Source: Agrobacterium vitis
GTDB lineage: Bacteria; Pseudomonadota; Alphaproteobacteria; Rhizobiales; Rhizobiaceae
Direction of reading: 5' to 3'
DNA: 64,000 nucleotides
Assembly: GCF_014926405.1 (NCBI RefSeq)
Contig: NZ_JACXXJ020000005.1
Coordinates: 3,453,001-3,517,000, forward strand
This document shows, one piece after another, positions 10,923 through 19,445 of this stretch. The notes beneath the pieces were generated by a model. That model had not been told where the DNA came from. It was given only the letters and a program-made list of their open reading frames with translations, and did no database searches. Position 1 is the stretch's first letter. Every line of letters begins with the position of its first letter. Position numbers and translations under genes: made by a program.

Positions 10923-11523
10923 TGGCTTTGACGGCAAGTGCCCTGTCGATAGCCGGATAAAGACCTTTTTCTATCGACTGCGCATCAAAAGGCCCGACCC
11001 GCTTATAAACGATTGTGCCATCCGGGGCGAGGAGATAGCTTTCCGGAATGCCGTAGACGCCCCAATCAATCGCTGCCTTGCCGTTCGGGTCGATGCCGAT
11101 GGCCTTATAGGGATTGCCAAGCTCGCCCAAAAACCTCAGCGCGTTGTCGCTCTTGTCCTTGTAGTTGATGGCGACGATCTGGATGCGGGGGTCATTGCTC
11201 AACTGTTTCAGCAGTGGATGCTCATCCCGGCAGGGGACACACCAGGAGGCAAACACATTGACCAGCGTCAGCTTGCCCGTGATGGCGGAAGAGGTCAGCG
11301 CCGGCAGGTTGGAGCCCTCCAGCGGTGGCAGGTTCAGGGTGGGCGCTTTGGTGCCGATCAGGGCGGAGGGAATGTCGCTGACATTCTTGCCGTTGAAATC
11401 CTGATCATAGAGCATCTTGCCCGCTGTTCCCGCGATCAGCGCAAAAACCGCAAGCGGAATGGCCGCCAGCAGGTAACGCGAGAGCCCGCGCTTCTCAGCG
11501 GTTTCCAGCCTATCCTCAGCCAT
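10897..11523 (-). CDS. ccmG: Cytochrome c biogenesis thiol:disulfide interchange protein CcmG/DsbE
   Basis: CcmG is a membrane-anchored periplasmic thioredoxin that keeps apocytochrome c haem-binding cysteines reduced. The 208-residue protein has a short cytoplasmic start, one membrane anchor (about 18-36), then a thioredoxin fold with [13 protein letters not shown] (C95, C98) and [13 protein letters not shown], whose cis-Pro and Y-G-[VI]-P-E string are typical of DsbE. ATG at 11521-11523 overlaps the last base of the ccmD stop (TGATG). It is the last gene of ccmABCDG. Confidence 0.95.
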   Translation of the reverse strand: MAEDRLETAEKRGLSRYLLAAIPLAVFALIAGTAGKMLYDQDFNGKNVSDIPSALIGTKAPTLNLPPLEGSNLPALTSSAITGKLTLVNVFASWCVPCRDEHPLLKQLSNDPRIQIVAINYKDKSDNALRFLGELGNPYKAIGIDPNGKAAIDWGVYGIPESYLLAPDGTIVYKRVGPFDAQSIEKGLYPAIDRALAVKAITEPPARP

Positions 11524-11693
11524 CAGAGCGCCTTTTCTGTCGATGTGTCGGAGCGGCGGCGAATACCTGCCGCTTCCAGCGCCTTCAACTCTTTCTGGCG
11601 CGCGCGGCCCTCCAGCCAGATCCACACGACCATAAACAGGATGGCGGCGGCGGTGAGGCCATAGGCGGTGCCGATATAGAAGGCATATTTCAT
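11523..11693 (-). CDS. ccmD: Heme exporter protein CcmD
   Basis: A 56-codon gene between ccmC and ccmG. The product starts MKYAFYIGTAYGLTAAA, has one transmembrane helix (about residues 5-28, ending FMVVWIWLEGRAR) and a charged tail; the Y-[IV]-x-x-[AS]-Y-G-x-[TA] start and R-x-x-x-L-x-x-L after the helix are the CcmD pattern. CcmD holds CcmE with the CcmABC complex for release of holo-CcmE. It overlaps ccmC by 4 bases upstream and ccmG by one base downstream, so translation is coupled. Confidence 0.9.
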   Translation of the reverse strand: MKYAFYIGTAYGLTAAAILFMVVWIWLEGRARQKELKALEAAGIRRRSDTSTEKAL

Positions 11694-12472
11694 GATGCGC
11701 TCTCCTGCGAGGCGACCCGGGCGGCAAGACGGCGCTGGGCCATGATTCGCCGCCGCCAGATCTCGTTACGCATCGCCATCAAATGCAGAGTGAAGAACAG
11801 CAGCGTGAAGGCCAGCGCCATGACCAGCAATGGCCGCAGAAACTCCGGATCGACGCTTGGGCCGCCAAGCTTCATGATGCTGGCAGGCTGGTGCAGCGTA
11901 TTCCACCATTCCACGGAAAATTTGATGATCGGAATATTGACGAAGCCGACCAGGATCAGCACCGAACTGATCCGTGCCGATTTTGACGGATCGTCCATGG
12001 CCCGGTTGAGGGCGATCAGGCCCAGATACATCAGGAACAGAATGAACACTGAGGTCAGGCGGGCATCGCCCCAGGCCCACCATGTTCCCCACATCGGTCG
12101 CCCCCAGAGCGAGCCTGTGACCAGCGCGATGAAGGTGAAGGCTGCCCCCAGCGGTGCCGCGGCCCTATGGCTGACATCGGCCAGCGGATGACGCCAGACC
12201 AGCGTGCCGATGGCGGAAATCGCCATGACCGAATAGCACATCATTGCCAGCCAGGCGGCGGGCACATGAATATACATGATCCGCACCGTATCGCCCTGCT
12301 GGTAGTCGCCCTCTGTGGTGAAGGCCAGCGTCAGGCCGACGGCCAGCAGAACAACGGTTATTCCCGCCATCCATGGCAGGACACGCGCCACCAGTGCCAG
12401 AAACCGGGTCGGATTGGCCAGCGCGTTTAATCGGGCAGTAAGCTTGGTCGAAGCAAGGCTATTGTCGGTCAT
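11690..12472 (-). CDS. ccmC: Heme exporter protein CcmC
   Basis: CcmC presents heme to the chaperone CcmE in the periplasm. The 260-residue protein has six hydrophobic helices and the tryptophan-rich WWD-type motif WGTWWAWGDARLTS between helices three and four, with histidines flanking it (MYIHVPAAW, LHQPAS). ATG at 12470-12472 is the chosen start; a frame running up to 12544 would absorb the FNR-like palindrome and lacks homology. The gap to ccmB is 68 bases, the only real gap in the ccm operon. Confidence 0.94.
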   Translation of the reverse strand: MTDNSLASTKLTARLNALANPTRFLALVARVLPWMAGITVVLLAVGLTLAFTTEGDYQQGDTVRIMYIHVPAAWLAMMCYSVMAISAIGTLVWRHPLADVSHRAAAPLGAAFTFIALVTGSLWGRPMWGTWWAWGDARLTSVFILFLMYLGLIALNRAMDDPSKSARISSVLILVGFVNIPIIKFSVEWWNTLHQPASIMKLGGPSVDPEFLRPLLVMALAFTLLFFTLHLMAMRNEIWRRRIMAQRRLAARVASQESAS

Positions 12473-12506
12473 GCTGCTTTCTACCCTGAGGATGGTGTTG
12501 CTGCAA

Positions 12507-12520
12507 TTGATCGCAATCAA
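12507..12520. promoter_or_regulatory. FNR/FixK-type box (anaerobox) upstream of ccmC
   Basis: TTGAT-CGCA-ATCAA is a perfect match to the FNR/FixK consensus TTGAT-N4-ATCAA. It sits inside a longer palindrome (12501-12526, arms CTGCAATTGAT and ATCAATTGCAG). Its centre is 41.5 bases before the ccmC ATG, and TAGAAA (12478-12483, minus strand) could be the -10 of a class II promoter with a nearly leaderless message. The same palindrome could form an 11-bp RNA stem. Confidence 0.6.
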
Positions 12521-12540
12521 TTGCAGGGGATCAAGAACGA

Positions 12541-13200
12541 TCAATCCGATGTGTTTCTAAGCGCCAATGCGGCTGCCGATGGCCCGATGACTGCGAAGAA
12601 TAAAGTAAGTGCCGATAAAAACAGAAAGGGCGGCAGGAAAGGAGCCGGGTCTTCTACAGCCGCATAGGAGGCGCTGACACCGAAAATCAGCACCGGAATG
12701 GCCAGTGGCAGAACCAGGATCGATACCAGCAGCCCGCCGCGCGGCAGGGCCACGGCAACGGCCGCTCCGGCAGCGCCGATGAAGGTTAGCGCAGGAGAGC
12801 CAACCAGCAGCGTCAACATCACCGCCCCGATGGCCATTTCGCTCATATTCATGAACAGACCCAGCAGCGGCGAAGCGATCACCAGCGGCAGGCTGGTCGC
12901 CGTCCAATGGGCCAGGCATTTGACGAAGACGGTCAGCACCAGCGGTGTCTCCTGCATCAGGAGCAGATCCAGCGAACCGTCATCACGGTCGGCCTGAAAT
13001 AGCCGATCGAGGCCAAGCAGCGCCGACAGCAGCGCGCCGATCCAGACAATGGCAGGACCGATGCGGGCCAGCAGATTCATATCCGGTCCGACGCCAAAGG
13101 GAATGACGGCCACCACGGTCAGGAAGAACAGCACGCCGATCAGCGCGCCGCCGCCCGCCCTGACCGACAGCTTCAGGTCGCGCAGAAAAAGAGCGATCAC
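12541..13200 (-). CDS. ccmB: Heme exporter protein CcmB
   Basis: CcmB is the membrane subunit that pairs with the ATPase CcmA. The 219 residues form six hydrophobic helices; L-F-x-x-D-x-x-D-G-S-L-D-x-L (LFQADRDDGSLDLLLMQ) and H-W-x-x-x-S-L-P-L-x-x-x-[ST]-P (HWTATSLPLVIASP) are CcmB hallmarks. The start overlaps the end of ccmA by 4 bases. Downstream lies the FNR-like palindrome and then ccmC. Confidence 0.94.
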   Translation of the reverse strand: MIALFLRDLKLSVRAGGGALIGVLFFLTVVAVIPFGVGPDMNLLARIGPAIVWIGALLSALLGLDRLFQADRDDGSLDLLLMQETPLVLTVFVKCLAHWTATSLPLVIASPLLGLFMNMSEMAIGAVMLTLLVGSPALTFIGAAGAAVAVALPRGGLLVSILVLPLAIPVLIFGVSASYAAVEDPAPFLPPFLFLSALTLFFAVIGPSAAALALRNTSD

Positions 13201-13862
13201 GCAGCATCCTCCAGATCGCCGTAGTCGAAGCCCTTCATTTCCAACTGTTTCGGGCTTTCCAGGCCCAGTGGCTGGTGGGTGGCGGCCAGCACCATGCCGC
13301 CTTGGGCCAGATGGGCGCGGATCAGGCTTGAAAACATCTCATCGGCCTTCACGTCCAGTGCCGCTGTCGGCTCATCGAGAATCCAGATCGGCCGGTAGGA
13401 GACCAGCAGCCGGGCCATGGCAAAGCGCCGCTGCTGCCCGGCAGAAAGATAGCCATAGGGCAGGTGGGTGATGCCGCCCAGGCCGACCTGATCGGCGGCC
13501 TCTTCGATGGAGACACCCGAACCGCCTTGGGCCTGTCCGAGAAAGGTCTTCCAGAATTCCAGATTTTCAGTCACCGTCAGTTCCGCCTTCATGCCGTTGC
13601 GATGGCCGAGATAGTGACTGACCTCGCGGGGTGGTCGTGGCTCGGTGCCGGGTGATTCGAACAGGACGGAGCCGCGCTCTGGCCGGATGAAGCCGGCAAT
13701 GACCCGCAGCAAGGTGGATTTTCCCGATCCGTTGCGACCGGTCAGGACAAGCGCTTCGCCAGATGACAGCGTGAATGAGACGTTGCGAAACAGCAGATCT
13801 TCCCCGCGTTTTGCGGCCAGTTCCAGGGCATTTAGCCGGGTGATTTCCCCTTTGTTTAGCAA
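13197..13862 (-). CDS. ccmA: Heme exporter ATP-binding protein CcmA
   Basis: CcmA is the ABC ATPase of the CcmABCD complex, which releases holo-CcmE from CcmC. The 221-residue protein has Walker A TGRNGSGKST, the signature LSAGQQRRFAMARLL (CcmA-type, with A-G-Q-x-R-R), and Walker B IWILDEPTAALD. Start at 13862 (MLNKGEITRLNALEL); the conserved domain begins about residue 11. First gene of the operon. A 251-base divergent region separates it from acnA. Confidence 0.95.
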   Translation of the reverse strand: MLNKGEITRLNALELAAKRGEDLLFRNVSFTLSSGEALVLTGRNGSGKSTLLRVIAGFIRPERGSVLFESPGTEPRPPREVSHYLGHRNGMKAELTVTENLEFWKTFLGQAQGGSGVSIEEAADQVGLGGITHLPYGYLSAGQQRRFAMARLLVSYRPIWILDEPTAALDVKADEMFSSLIRAHLAQGGMVLAATHQPLGLESPKQLEMKGFDYGDLEDAA

Positions 13863-13930
13863 AGCTTATCGCCTTTAAAAAATTGTGCCATTTGGCCTTC
13901 TACACTCTGGAACAGTTCTTGGAAATTCTC

Positions 13931-13936
13931 TATAAG
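13931..13936 (+). promoter_or_regulatory. Possible -10 element for acnA
   Basis: TATAAG at 13931-13936 is a good -10 hexamer in an otherwise AT-poor gap; the -35 position (TGGAAC, 17 bases earlier) is weak. It would give a 5' leader of about 170 bases before the aconitase GTG. Weak support. Confidence 0.2.
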
Positions 13937-14113
13937 ACCTGCAACCACGCCAGCGACCGGCGTGTCCATCATCCTAGCGCCGAACTTGAATGTTGCGTAA
14001 AGCGATTTTCACGGGCGGACAGCGGAAATGGTCGCACCCGCATCCTGATGTGCATGTAGTGCATAGGCGTCCGCACGTATGTGTTGGCTATCAGTATCAG
14101 CGGGGTTCTATCC

Positions 14114-16807
14114 GTGTCCAAATCGCTTGACAGTTTCAATTGCCGGTCGACGCTTTCCGTCGATGGCAAGGATTATGTCTATTACAGTATCCCCAAGGCC
14201 GAGGCCAATGGCCTGACCGGCGTCTCCAAGCTGCCTTATTCCATGAAGGTGCTGCTGGAAAACCTGCTGCGCAACGAAGACGGCCGCTCCGTCACCAAGG
14301 CCGACATTGAAAACGTCGCCGCCTGGCTCGTTGACAAGGGCACGGCTGAAAACGAAATCGCCTATCGTCCGGCCCGCGTGCTGATGCAGGACTTCACCGG
14401 CGTTCCCGCCGTGGTCGATCTGGCCGCCATGCGCGATGCCATGGTGTCGCTGGGTGGTGATCCGGAAAAGATCAACCCGCTGGTTCCCGTTGACCTCGTG
14501 ATCGACCACTCGGTTATCGTCGATGAATTCGGCACGCCAACCGCTTTTGCCCGCAACGTTGAGCTGGAATATGAGCGCAACGGCGAGCGTTACCGCTTCC
14601 TCAAGTGGGGCCAGCAGGCGTTCAAGAATTTCCGCGTTGTTCCTCCTGGCACCGGCATCTGTCACCAGGTTAACCTTGAATATCTCGGCCAGACGGTCTG
14701 GACCAAGGACGAAGACGGCGAAACCACCGCTTATCCCGACACCTGCGTTGGCACCGACAGCCACACGACCATGATCAACGGTCTGGGCGTTCTGGGCTGG
14801 GGCGTGGGTGGTATCGAAGCCGAAGCGGCCATGCTCGGCCAGCCGGTTTCCATGCTTCTGCCTGAAGTCATCGGCTTCAAGCTGACCGGCAAGGTCAAGG
14901 AAGGCGTCACCGCCACCGACCTCGTGCTGACCGTTGTGCAGATGCTGCGCAAGAAGGGCGTTGTCTCCAAGTTCGTTGAATTCTTCGGCCCCGGCCTGGA
15001 TTCGATGTCGCTGGCCGACCGTGCAACCATTGGCAACATGGGCCCGGAATATGGCGCGACCTGCGGCTTCTTCCCGGTTGACGGCGAAACCATCAACTAC
15101 CTCACCATGTCTGGCCGCACCAAGGACCGGATTGCACTGGTCGAAGCCTATTCCAAGGCGCAGGGCATGTGGCGCGATGGCGACGGCTCGGATCTGGTCT
15201 TCACCGACACGCTCGAACTCGAACTCAGCGATGTTGTGCCGTCCATGGCCGGTCCAAAGCGTCCGGAAGGCCGTCTGGCCTTGGAAACGATTGCGCCAAA
15301 CTTCGCAACGGCGCTGGAAGGCGACTATAAGAAGCCTGGCCAGCTGACCAATCGCTACGCTGTTGAAGGCACTGACTTCGACCTCGGTCATGGCGATGTG
15401 GCGATTGCCGCTATCACCTCCTGCACCAACACCTCCAACCCGAGCGTGTTGATTGCCGCTGGCCTTCTGGCCCGCAATGCTGTTGCCAAGGGTCTGAAGT
15501 CCAAGCCTTGGGTCAAGACCTCGCTGGCACCTGGAAGCCAGGTTGTTGGTGAATACCTGTCCAAGTCTGGTCTGCAAGTGTCTCTGGATGCACTCGGCTT
15601 CAACCTCGTTGGTTTCGGCTGCACCACCTGCATCGGCAACTCTGGCCCGCTGCCAGCGCCGATCTCCAAGACCATCAACGACAAGGGCCTGATCACCGCT
15701 GGCGTGTTGTCGGGCAACCGTAACTTTGAAGGCCGTATCTCGCCGGACGTTCAGGCCAACTATCTGGCCTCTCCGCCACTGGTTGTTGCTTACGCGCTGG
15801 CCGGTTCGGTCCAGAAGGATCTGACCACCGAGCCTCTGGGCGAAGATCAGAACGGCAATCCAGTGTTCCTTAGGGATATCTGGCCAACCTCGAAGGAAAT
15901 CCAGGAATTCATCCTGAAATACGTCACCCGCGAGCTGTATGAAAGCAAATATGCCGACGTGTTCAAGGGCGATGAAAACTGGCAGGCCGTTCAGATTCCG
16001 GCTGGCCAGACCTATGCCTGGGACGACAACTCCACCTATGTTCAGAACCCGCCTTACTTCGTGGGCATGGGCAAGAGCGGCTCCGGTCTCAAGAACATCA
16101 CCAATGCTCGCGTATTGGGTCTGTTCGGCGACAAGATCACCACCGACCATATCTCGCCGGCTGGCTCCATCAAGGCGGCGTCGCCTGCTGGTGCTTATCT
16201 GCTGGACCATGGCGTTGGCGTGGCGGACTTCAACCAGTACGGCACCCGTCGCGGCAATCACGAAGTGATGATGCGCGGTACCTTCGCCAATATCCGTATC
16301 CGCAACCACATGCTCGGCCCGAACGGCAAGGAAGGTGGCTACACCATCCATTATCCGTCCAAGGAAGAGATGTCGATTTACGATGCGGCCATGCAGTACA
16401 AGGCCGAGGGCGTTCCGCTGGTGATCTTTGCAGGCGTCGAATACGGCAACGGTTCCTCGCGTGACTGGGCTGCCAAGGGCACCAACCTGCTCGGCGTACG
16501 CGCCGTGATCGCCCAGTCGTTCGAGCGTATTCACCGCTCCAACCTGGTCGGCATGGGCATCGTACCTTTCTGCTTCGAGGACGGCACCACCTGGGCCAGC
16601 CTCAACCTGAAGGGCGACGAAACCGTGACGATCGAAGGCCTCGAAGGCGAGATCAAGCCACGCGAGAAGAAGATCGCCAAGATCACCTATGCCGATGGTA
16701 CGGTAAAGGATCTGCCGCTGATCTGCCGCATCGATACGCTTGACGAAGTGACCTATGTGAATAACGGTGGCATCTTGCAGACCGTTCTGCGCGATCTGGC
16801 CGCTTAA
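14114..16807 (+). CDS. acnA: Aconitate hydratase AcnA
   Basis: Aconitase converts citrate to isocitrate in the TCA cycle using a labile 4Fe-4S cluster. The 897-residue protein is of the AcnA/IRP1 type; cluster ligands are C437 (SCTNTSNPS), C503 and C506 (GFGCTTCIGNSGPL), the same numbers as in IRP1. Substrate strings include DSHTTMINGLGVLGWGVGGIEAE and SSRDWAAKGTNLLGV. The GTG at 14114 gives VSKSLDSFNCRSTL, the usual rhizobial start; an upstream ATG at 14081 is possible but unlike relatives. It is monocistronic and ends in a clear terminator. Confidence 0.96.
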   Translation: MSKSLDSFNCRSTLSVDGKDYVYYSIPKAEANGLTGVSKLPYSMKVLLENLLRNEDGRSVTKADIENVAAWLVDKGTAENEIAYRPARVLMQDFTGVPAVVDLAAMRDAMVSLGGDPEKINPLVPVDLVIDHSVIVDEFGTPTAFARNVELEYERNGERYRFLKWGQQAFKNFRVVPPGTGICHQVNLEYLGQTVWTKDEDGETTAYPDTCVGTDSHTTMINGLGVLGWGVGGIEAEAAMLGQPVSMLLPEVIGFKLTGKVKEGVTATDLVLTVVQMLRKKGVVSKFVEFFGPGLDSMSLADRATIGNMGPEYGATCGFFPVDGETINYLTMSGRTKDRIALVEAYSKAQGMWRDGDGSDLVFTDTLELELSDVVPSMAGPKRPEGRLALETIAPNFATALEGDYKKPGQLTNRYAVEGTDFDLGHGDVAIAAITSCTNTSNPSVLIAAGLLARNAVAKGLKSKPWVKTSLAPGSQVVGEYLSKSGLQVSLDALGFNLVGFGCTTCIGNSGPLPAPISKTINDKGLITAGVLSGNRNFEGRISPDVQANYLASPPLVVAYALAGSVQKDLTTEPLGEDQNGNPVFLRDIWPTSKEIQEFILKYVTRELYESKYADVFKGDENWQAVQIPAGQTYAWDDNSTYVQNPPYFVGMGKSGSGLKNITNARVLGLFGDKITTDHISPAGSIKAASPAGAYLLDHGVGVADFNQYGTRRGNHEVMMRGTFANIRIRNHMLGPNGKEGGYTIHYPSKEEMSIYDAAMQYKAEGVPLVIFAGVEYGNGSSRDWAAKGTNLLGVRAVIAQSFERIHRSNLVGMGIVPFCFEDGTTWASLNLKGDETVTIEGLEGEIKPREKKIAKITYADGTVKDLPLICRIDTLDEVTYVNNGGILQTVLRDLAA

Positions 16808-16833
16808 TCCGGTCAATTCCTATTGAAAATAAC

Positions 16834-16865
16834 AGCCGCTGGCGCAAATGCCGGCGGCTTTTTTT
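16834..16865 (+). terminator. Rho-independent terminator of acnA
   Basis: AGCCGCTGGC and GCCGGCGGCT form a 10-bp stem (one T-G pair) with loop GCAAAT, followed by seven T. It starts 27 bases after the acnA stop. Confidence 0.85.
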
Positions 16866-17189
16866 GTTTTCTCTTCGCTTCAAGGTTGCTCTCACCCCAA
16901 CGTGACTTGGTGTTGAAGCGGGTCCTGTTTATCCTCTCGACCATGAGCAGACAGATCGGTGATGTGGCGGGGCTTAAGACCAGGTTCATGTGACCGGTTT
17001 AAATTGCTTTGACATGTTTATGCAGTATGGACAGCGTAAGCCGGGCTGGCTGCAAGGACCGGCTGCAAAGGGGGGCGGGTCCGAGTAACATCGGATTGGC
17101 GGCTCGAGACGCTTAGACTGCGATCATCGGCGCGATGCCGTGCTATTGTGGCCGGGCTTTAAGGGTTGAATAAAGGGGAGGGTTGAAGA
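16866..17189. other. Intergenic stretch without a supported gene
   Basis: About 320 bases between the acnA terminator and the DUF1223 gene. A -35-like TTGACA (about 17010) lacks a matching -10. The string GGCTGCAAGG/GGCTGCAAAGG is repeated once near 17050-17075. I see no conserved reading frame, tRNA or other strong structure. Confidence 0.5.
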
Positions 17190-18002
17190 ATGGGGCAGTA
17201 TCGATGGTTTCCGATGAAGGTTACGGCAATCCCTGTAAAAGGCCTCCTTATGGGCCTGATGATGTGCTTGGCAGGTGCCTCAGTCGTCAAGGCTGAGGAC
17301 GTGCGTTCGCCGAAGGGGGTTGTCGAGCTTTTTACCTCGCAGGGCTGTGTGTCTTGCCCACCCGCCGACCGTGCCTTTGAAGCGCTCGCCAAACAACCTG
17401 ATGTGATCGCATTGGCCTACCATGTCGATTACTGGAACTACCGTGGTTGGACCGATACGCTCGGCTCCCCTGGCAATACCGCCCGCCAATATGCCTATGC
17501 ACGAAGCTTCGGTAGGAGCGGGGTCTATACGCCCCAGGCTGTGGTCAATGGAACGATGCAGATGAAGGGTACCGATGCGGCGACGCTTTCGGGAAAACTG
17601 GATGGGCTGCGGGCCAGCGGCAATGGATTGTCAGTCAAGGTTGACGCGGCCATTCAAGGCGACGCACTGTCTGTGTCAATCGGCAATGGCCAAGGCCGCG
17701 CTGATGTGATCGTCGTCTATTTCAAGCGTCGAAAAGATGTCGAGGTCCTGAAGGGTGAAAACAAGGGTCAGCGCATGACCTATTGGAACAGCGTCAGCGA
17801 CATTCAATCTGTCGGCATGTGGCATGGCGATAGTTTGAAACTGACCCTGCCATCCAAGGTTCTGCGCAGCAATGATTGTGATGGATTTGCAGTCTTGCTT
17901 CAGTCTTCGACGCAAAATGGAGAGCCCGGCCGTATCGTCGGCGCAGCGATGGTGATGGCTCAATCCGCAGGAAATGAGAACGCTAAGCAGCTCAATCCCT
18001 GA
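17190..18002 (+). CDS. DUF1223 family protein, thioredoxin-like, exported
   Basis: The 270-residue protein has an N-terminal hydrophobic segment ending VVKAED (about residues 17-36), probably a signal peptide, then VVELFTSQGCVSCPPADRAFEAL, the DUF1223 hallmark: a thioredoxin-like C-x-x-C (CVSC) after E-L-F-T-S-Q-G. DVIALAYHVDYWNYRGWTD and RQYAYARSFGRSGVYTPQAVVNG are also family strings. The role is unknown; a redox function is inferred from the motif. An inner start MKVTAIPVKG at residue 9 is an equally likely translation start. GGGGAGGG lies upstream. Confidence 0.88.
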   Translation: MGQYRWFPMKVTAIPVKGLLMGLMMCLAGASVVKAEDVRSPKGVVELFTSQGCVSCPPADRAFEALAKQPDVIALAYHVDYWNYRGWTDTLGSPGNTARQYAYARSFGRSGVYTPQAVVNGTMQMKGTDAATLSGKLDGLRASGNGLSVKVDAAIQGDALSVSIGNGQGRADVIVVYFKRRKDVEVLKGENKGQRMTYWNSVSDIQSVGMWHGDSLKLTLPSKVLRSNDCDGFAVLLQSSTQNGEPGRIVGAAMVMAQSAGNENAKQLNP

Positions 18003-18332
18003 TTGGCAAACAGTCTGCGCATGGCGTACCGACAGGTCTCACATACAATATTATGTCTTCAGCGGGTCCGGCCGGGAACATTGGGGGGCTGGGGGTAAGG
18101 GGTCAATGCGCCAGACCGGACCCTTGACGCTGACGCGTCAACTGAAGACGGTGCAATCTCGTCTGCAATTGGGGCGCTGTTTTGACCGAAATACGGCGAA
18201 GGAAAAAAACCTTCCGAAATTGTACAGGTTGAGCTTTTTGGCGCAAACCGCTTACGCAGTTACGCTCTTGCAATTTGATGCCTGTCAGGCAAACTGTCAC
18301 CGGCTTGTCATGAAAAGCACGAAGGAGCCCCA
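18003..18332. other. Intergenic stretch without a supported gene
   Basis: 330 bases between the DUF1223 and DUF2794 genes. Small inverted repeats are present (TTGACG-N6-CGTCAA near 18123-18140; GAAGG-A7-CCTTC near 18199-18215), none long or followed by a T tract. No convincing open frame. Confidence 0.5.
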
Positions 18333-18752
18333 ATGACCGATCAGCCGGATTTACCTCGTGAAGTCCCGCCCGTCACTCCTGAAACTGGCCAGCGCCCGGG
18401 CAACAGACCTGCTCCCGTGGTGGATCTTAGGGATTACAAGCAGAATCTTGATCCGCTACCGGTCACTTTTCATCGTACGGAATTGGATGCGATCCTATGG
18501 GTCTATGGCCGAATGGTTGGGGAAGGGGAGTGGCGCGATTACGCGCTCGACCACCTGAAAGACAAGGCGGTGTTTTCCGTTTTCAAGCGCTCCGGTGAGA
18601 TGCCTTTGTATCGGATCGAGAAAAATCCGAAGCTTGCGGCAAAGCAGGGGGCCTTTTCGGTGGTCAATACCCATGGCATGATTTTGAAGCGTGGCCATGA
18701 TTTGCGGCAGGTGCTGAAAGTGTTCGACAAGGTTTTAAAATTGGTCGAATAG
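18333..18752 (+). CDS. DUF2794 family protein
   Basis: A 139-residue cytoplasmic protein conserved in alphaproteobacteria. After a Pro-rich lead it shows the DUF2794 core: VTFHRTELDAILWVYGRMVGEGEWRDYALDHLKDKAVFSVFKR, then PLYRIEKNPKLAAKQGAFSVVN and GHDLRQVLKVFDKVLKLVE. No catalytic motif is seen and function is unknown. GAAGGAG is 6-7 bases before the ATG. It converges on a GNAT acetyltransferase gene with 7 bases between stops. Confidence 0.9.
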   Translation: MTDQPDLPREVPPVTPETGQRPGNRPAPVVDLRDYKQNLDPLPVTFHRTELDAILWVYGRMVGEGEWRDYALDHLKDKAVFSVFKRSGEMPLYRIEKNPKLAAKQGAFSVVNTHGMILKRGHDLRQVLKVFDKVLKLVE

Positions 18753-18759
18753 AGCGTCC

Positions 18760-19311
18760 TCACCCTTTGAACAGGCTGCCGGGATAGGATTTTTCGTCGG
18801 GCAGTGTTTGGTTGCCCTCGCCGAGCGCGCGTTGCATGAAAACGGTGTCGAGCCAGGTTCCGTGCTTGAAGCCGGAGCCATTGATACCACCGGCATGGGT
18901 AAAGTCCAGGCTGCGATGGACGCCGATTGATGCGGGATTAGCGCCGCCGATTACCGCGATCATCTGCCGGAAACCCAGTGCCGTGCATTGCGCGACCAGA
19001 TCGGCCAATAGCGCCTTGCCAATCCCCTTGCCTTGGGCGGCCTCTGCCAGATAAATCGAATCCTCCACCAGCCAGCGATAGGCGGGCCGAGTGCGAAAGG
19101 CCGAGGCATAGGCATAGCCGAGCAGACCGCCGTCACCATCCTCCGCGACGATATAAGGATAGGATTGAGAGGCAATCATTTCCATCCGCTGTGCCATCTC
19201 GGCCTCGTCGGGTGGCGTGATTTCATAGCTGGCCTTTCCTGTCAGAATGGCATGCCGGTAAATCTCAGTGATGCTGGGGATGTCGGCTGGAATGGCTGCG
19301 CGGATTTGCAC
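18760..19311 (-). CDS. GNAT family N-acetyltransferase (phosphinothricin acetyltransferase-like)
   Basis: From the GTG at 19309-19311 the product reads MQIRAAIPADIPSITEIYRHAILTGKASYEI, the usual start of Pat/YncA-type GNAT enzymes, and then YLAEAAQGKGIGKALLADL (the acetyl-CoA-binding Q/R-x-x-G-x-G/A loop) and MIAVIGGANPASIGVHRSLDFTHAG. Substrate is likely an amino-compound such as a methionine derivative; not determinable here. An ATG at 19359 would add 16 unconserved residues without a ribosome binding site. It stands alone between DUF2794 and BI-1 genes. Confidence 0.85.
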   Translation of the reverse strand: MQIRAAIPADIPSITEIYRHAILTGKASYEITPPDEAEMAQRMEMIASQSYPYIVAEDGDGGLLGYAYASAFRTRPAYRWLVEDSIYLAEAAQGKGIGKALLADLVAQCTALGFRQMIAVIGGANPASIGVHRSLDFTHAGGINGSGFKHGTWLDTVFMQRALGEGNQTLPDEKSYPGSLFKG

Positions 19312-19445
19312 GGGTATGGACTTTCTACGCTGAGAAACAGTGTAGATTCGGTCTTGCATAGCCAGGCGCTTACGGCAAGATGGCGCATGAGAAAGGGCGG
19401 CCCGAAGGCCGCCCTGATGTGATCCTGTTGCTGGTATCCGCCGCG

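Noticed and set aside
12473..12544. Longer CcmC start at 12544
   Set aside because: Would translate through the FNR-like palindrome and adds residues not typical of CcmC, whereas the ATG at 12472 has an SD-like AGAAAG.
14108..16816. A 902-residue open frame on the minus strand opposite aconitase
   Set aside because: It mirrors acnA almost exactly, has a composition typical of antisense frames in GC-rich genes (His, Gln, Arg, Gly rich), no recognisable motif and no ribosome binding site; acnA has all catalytic residues.
18123..18215. Small inverted repeats in the gap before the DUF2794 gene as a possible small RNA
   Set aside because: Stems of 5-6 bp only, no T tract and no promoter; not enough to call.
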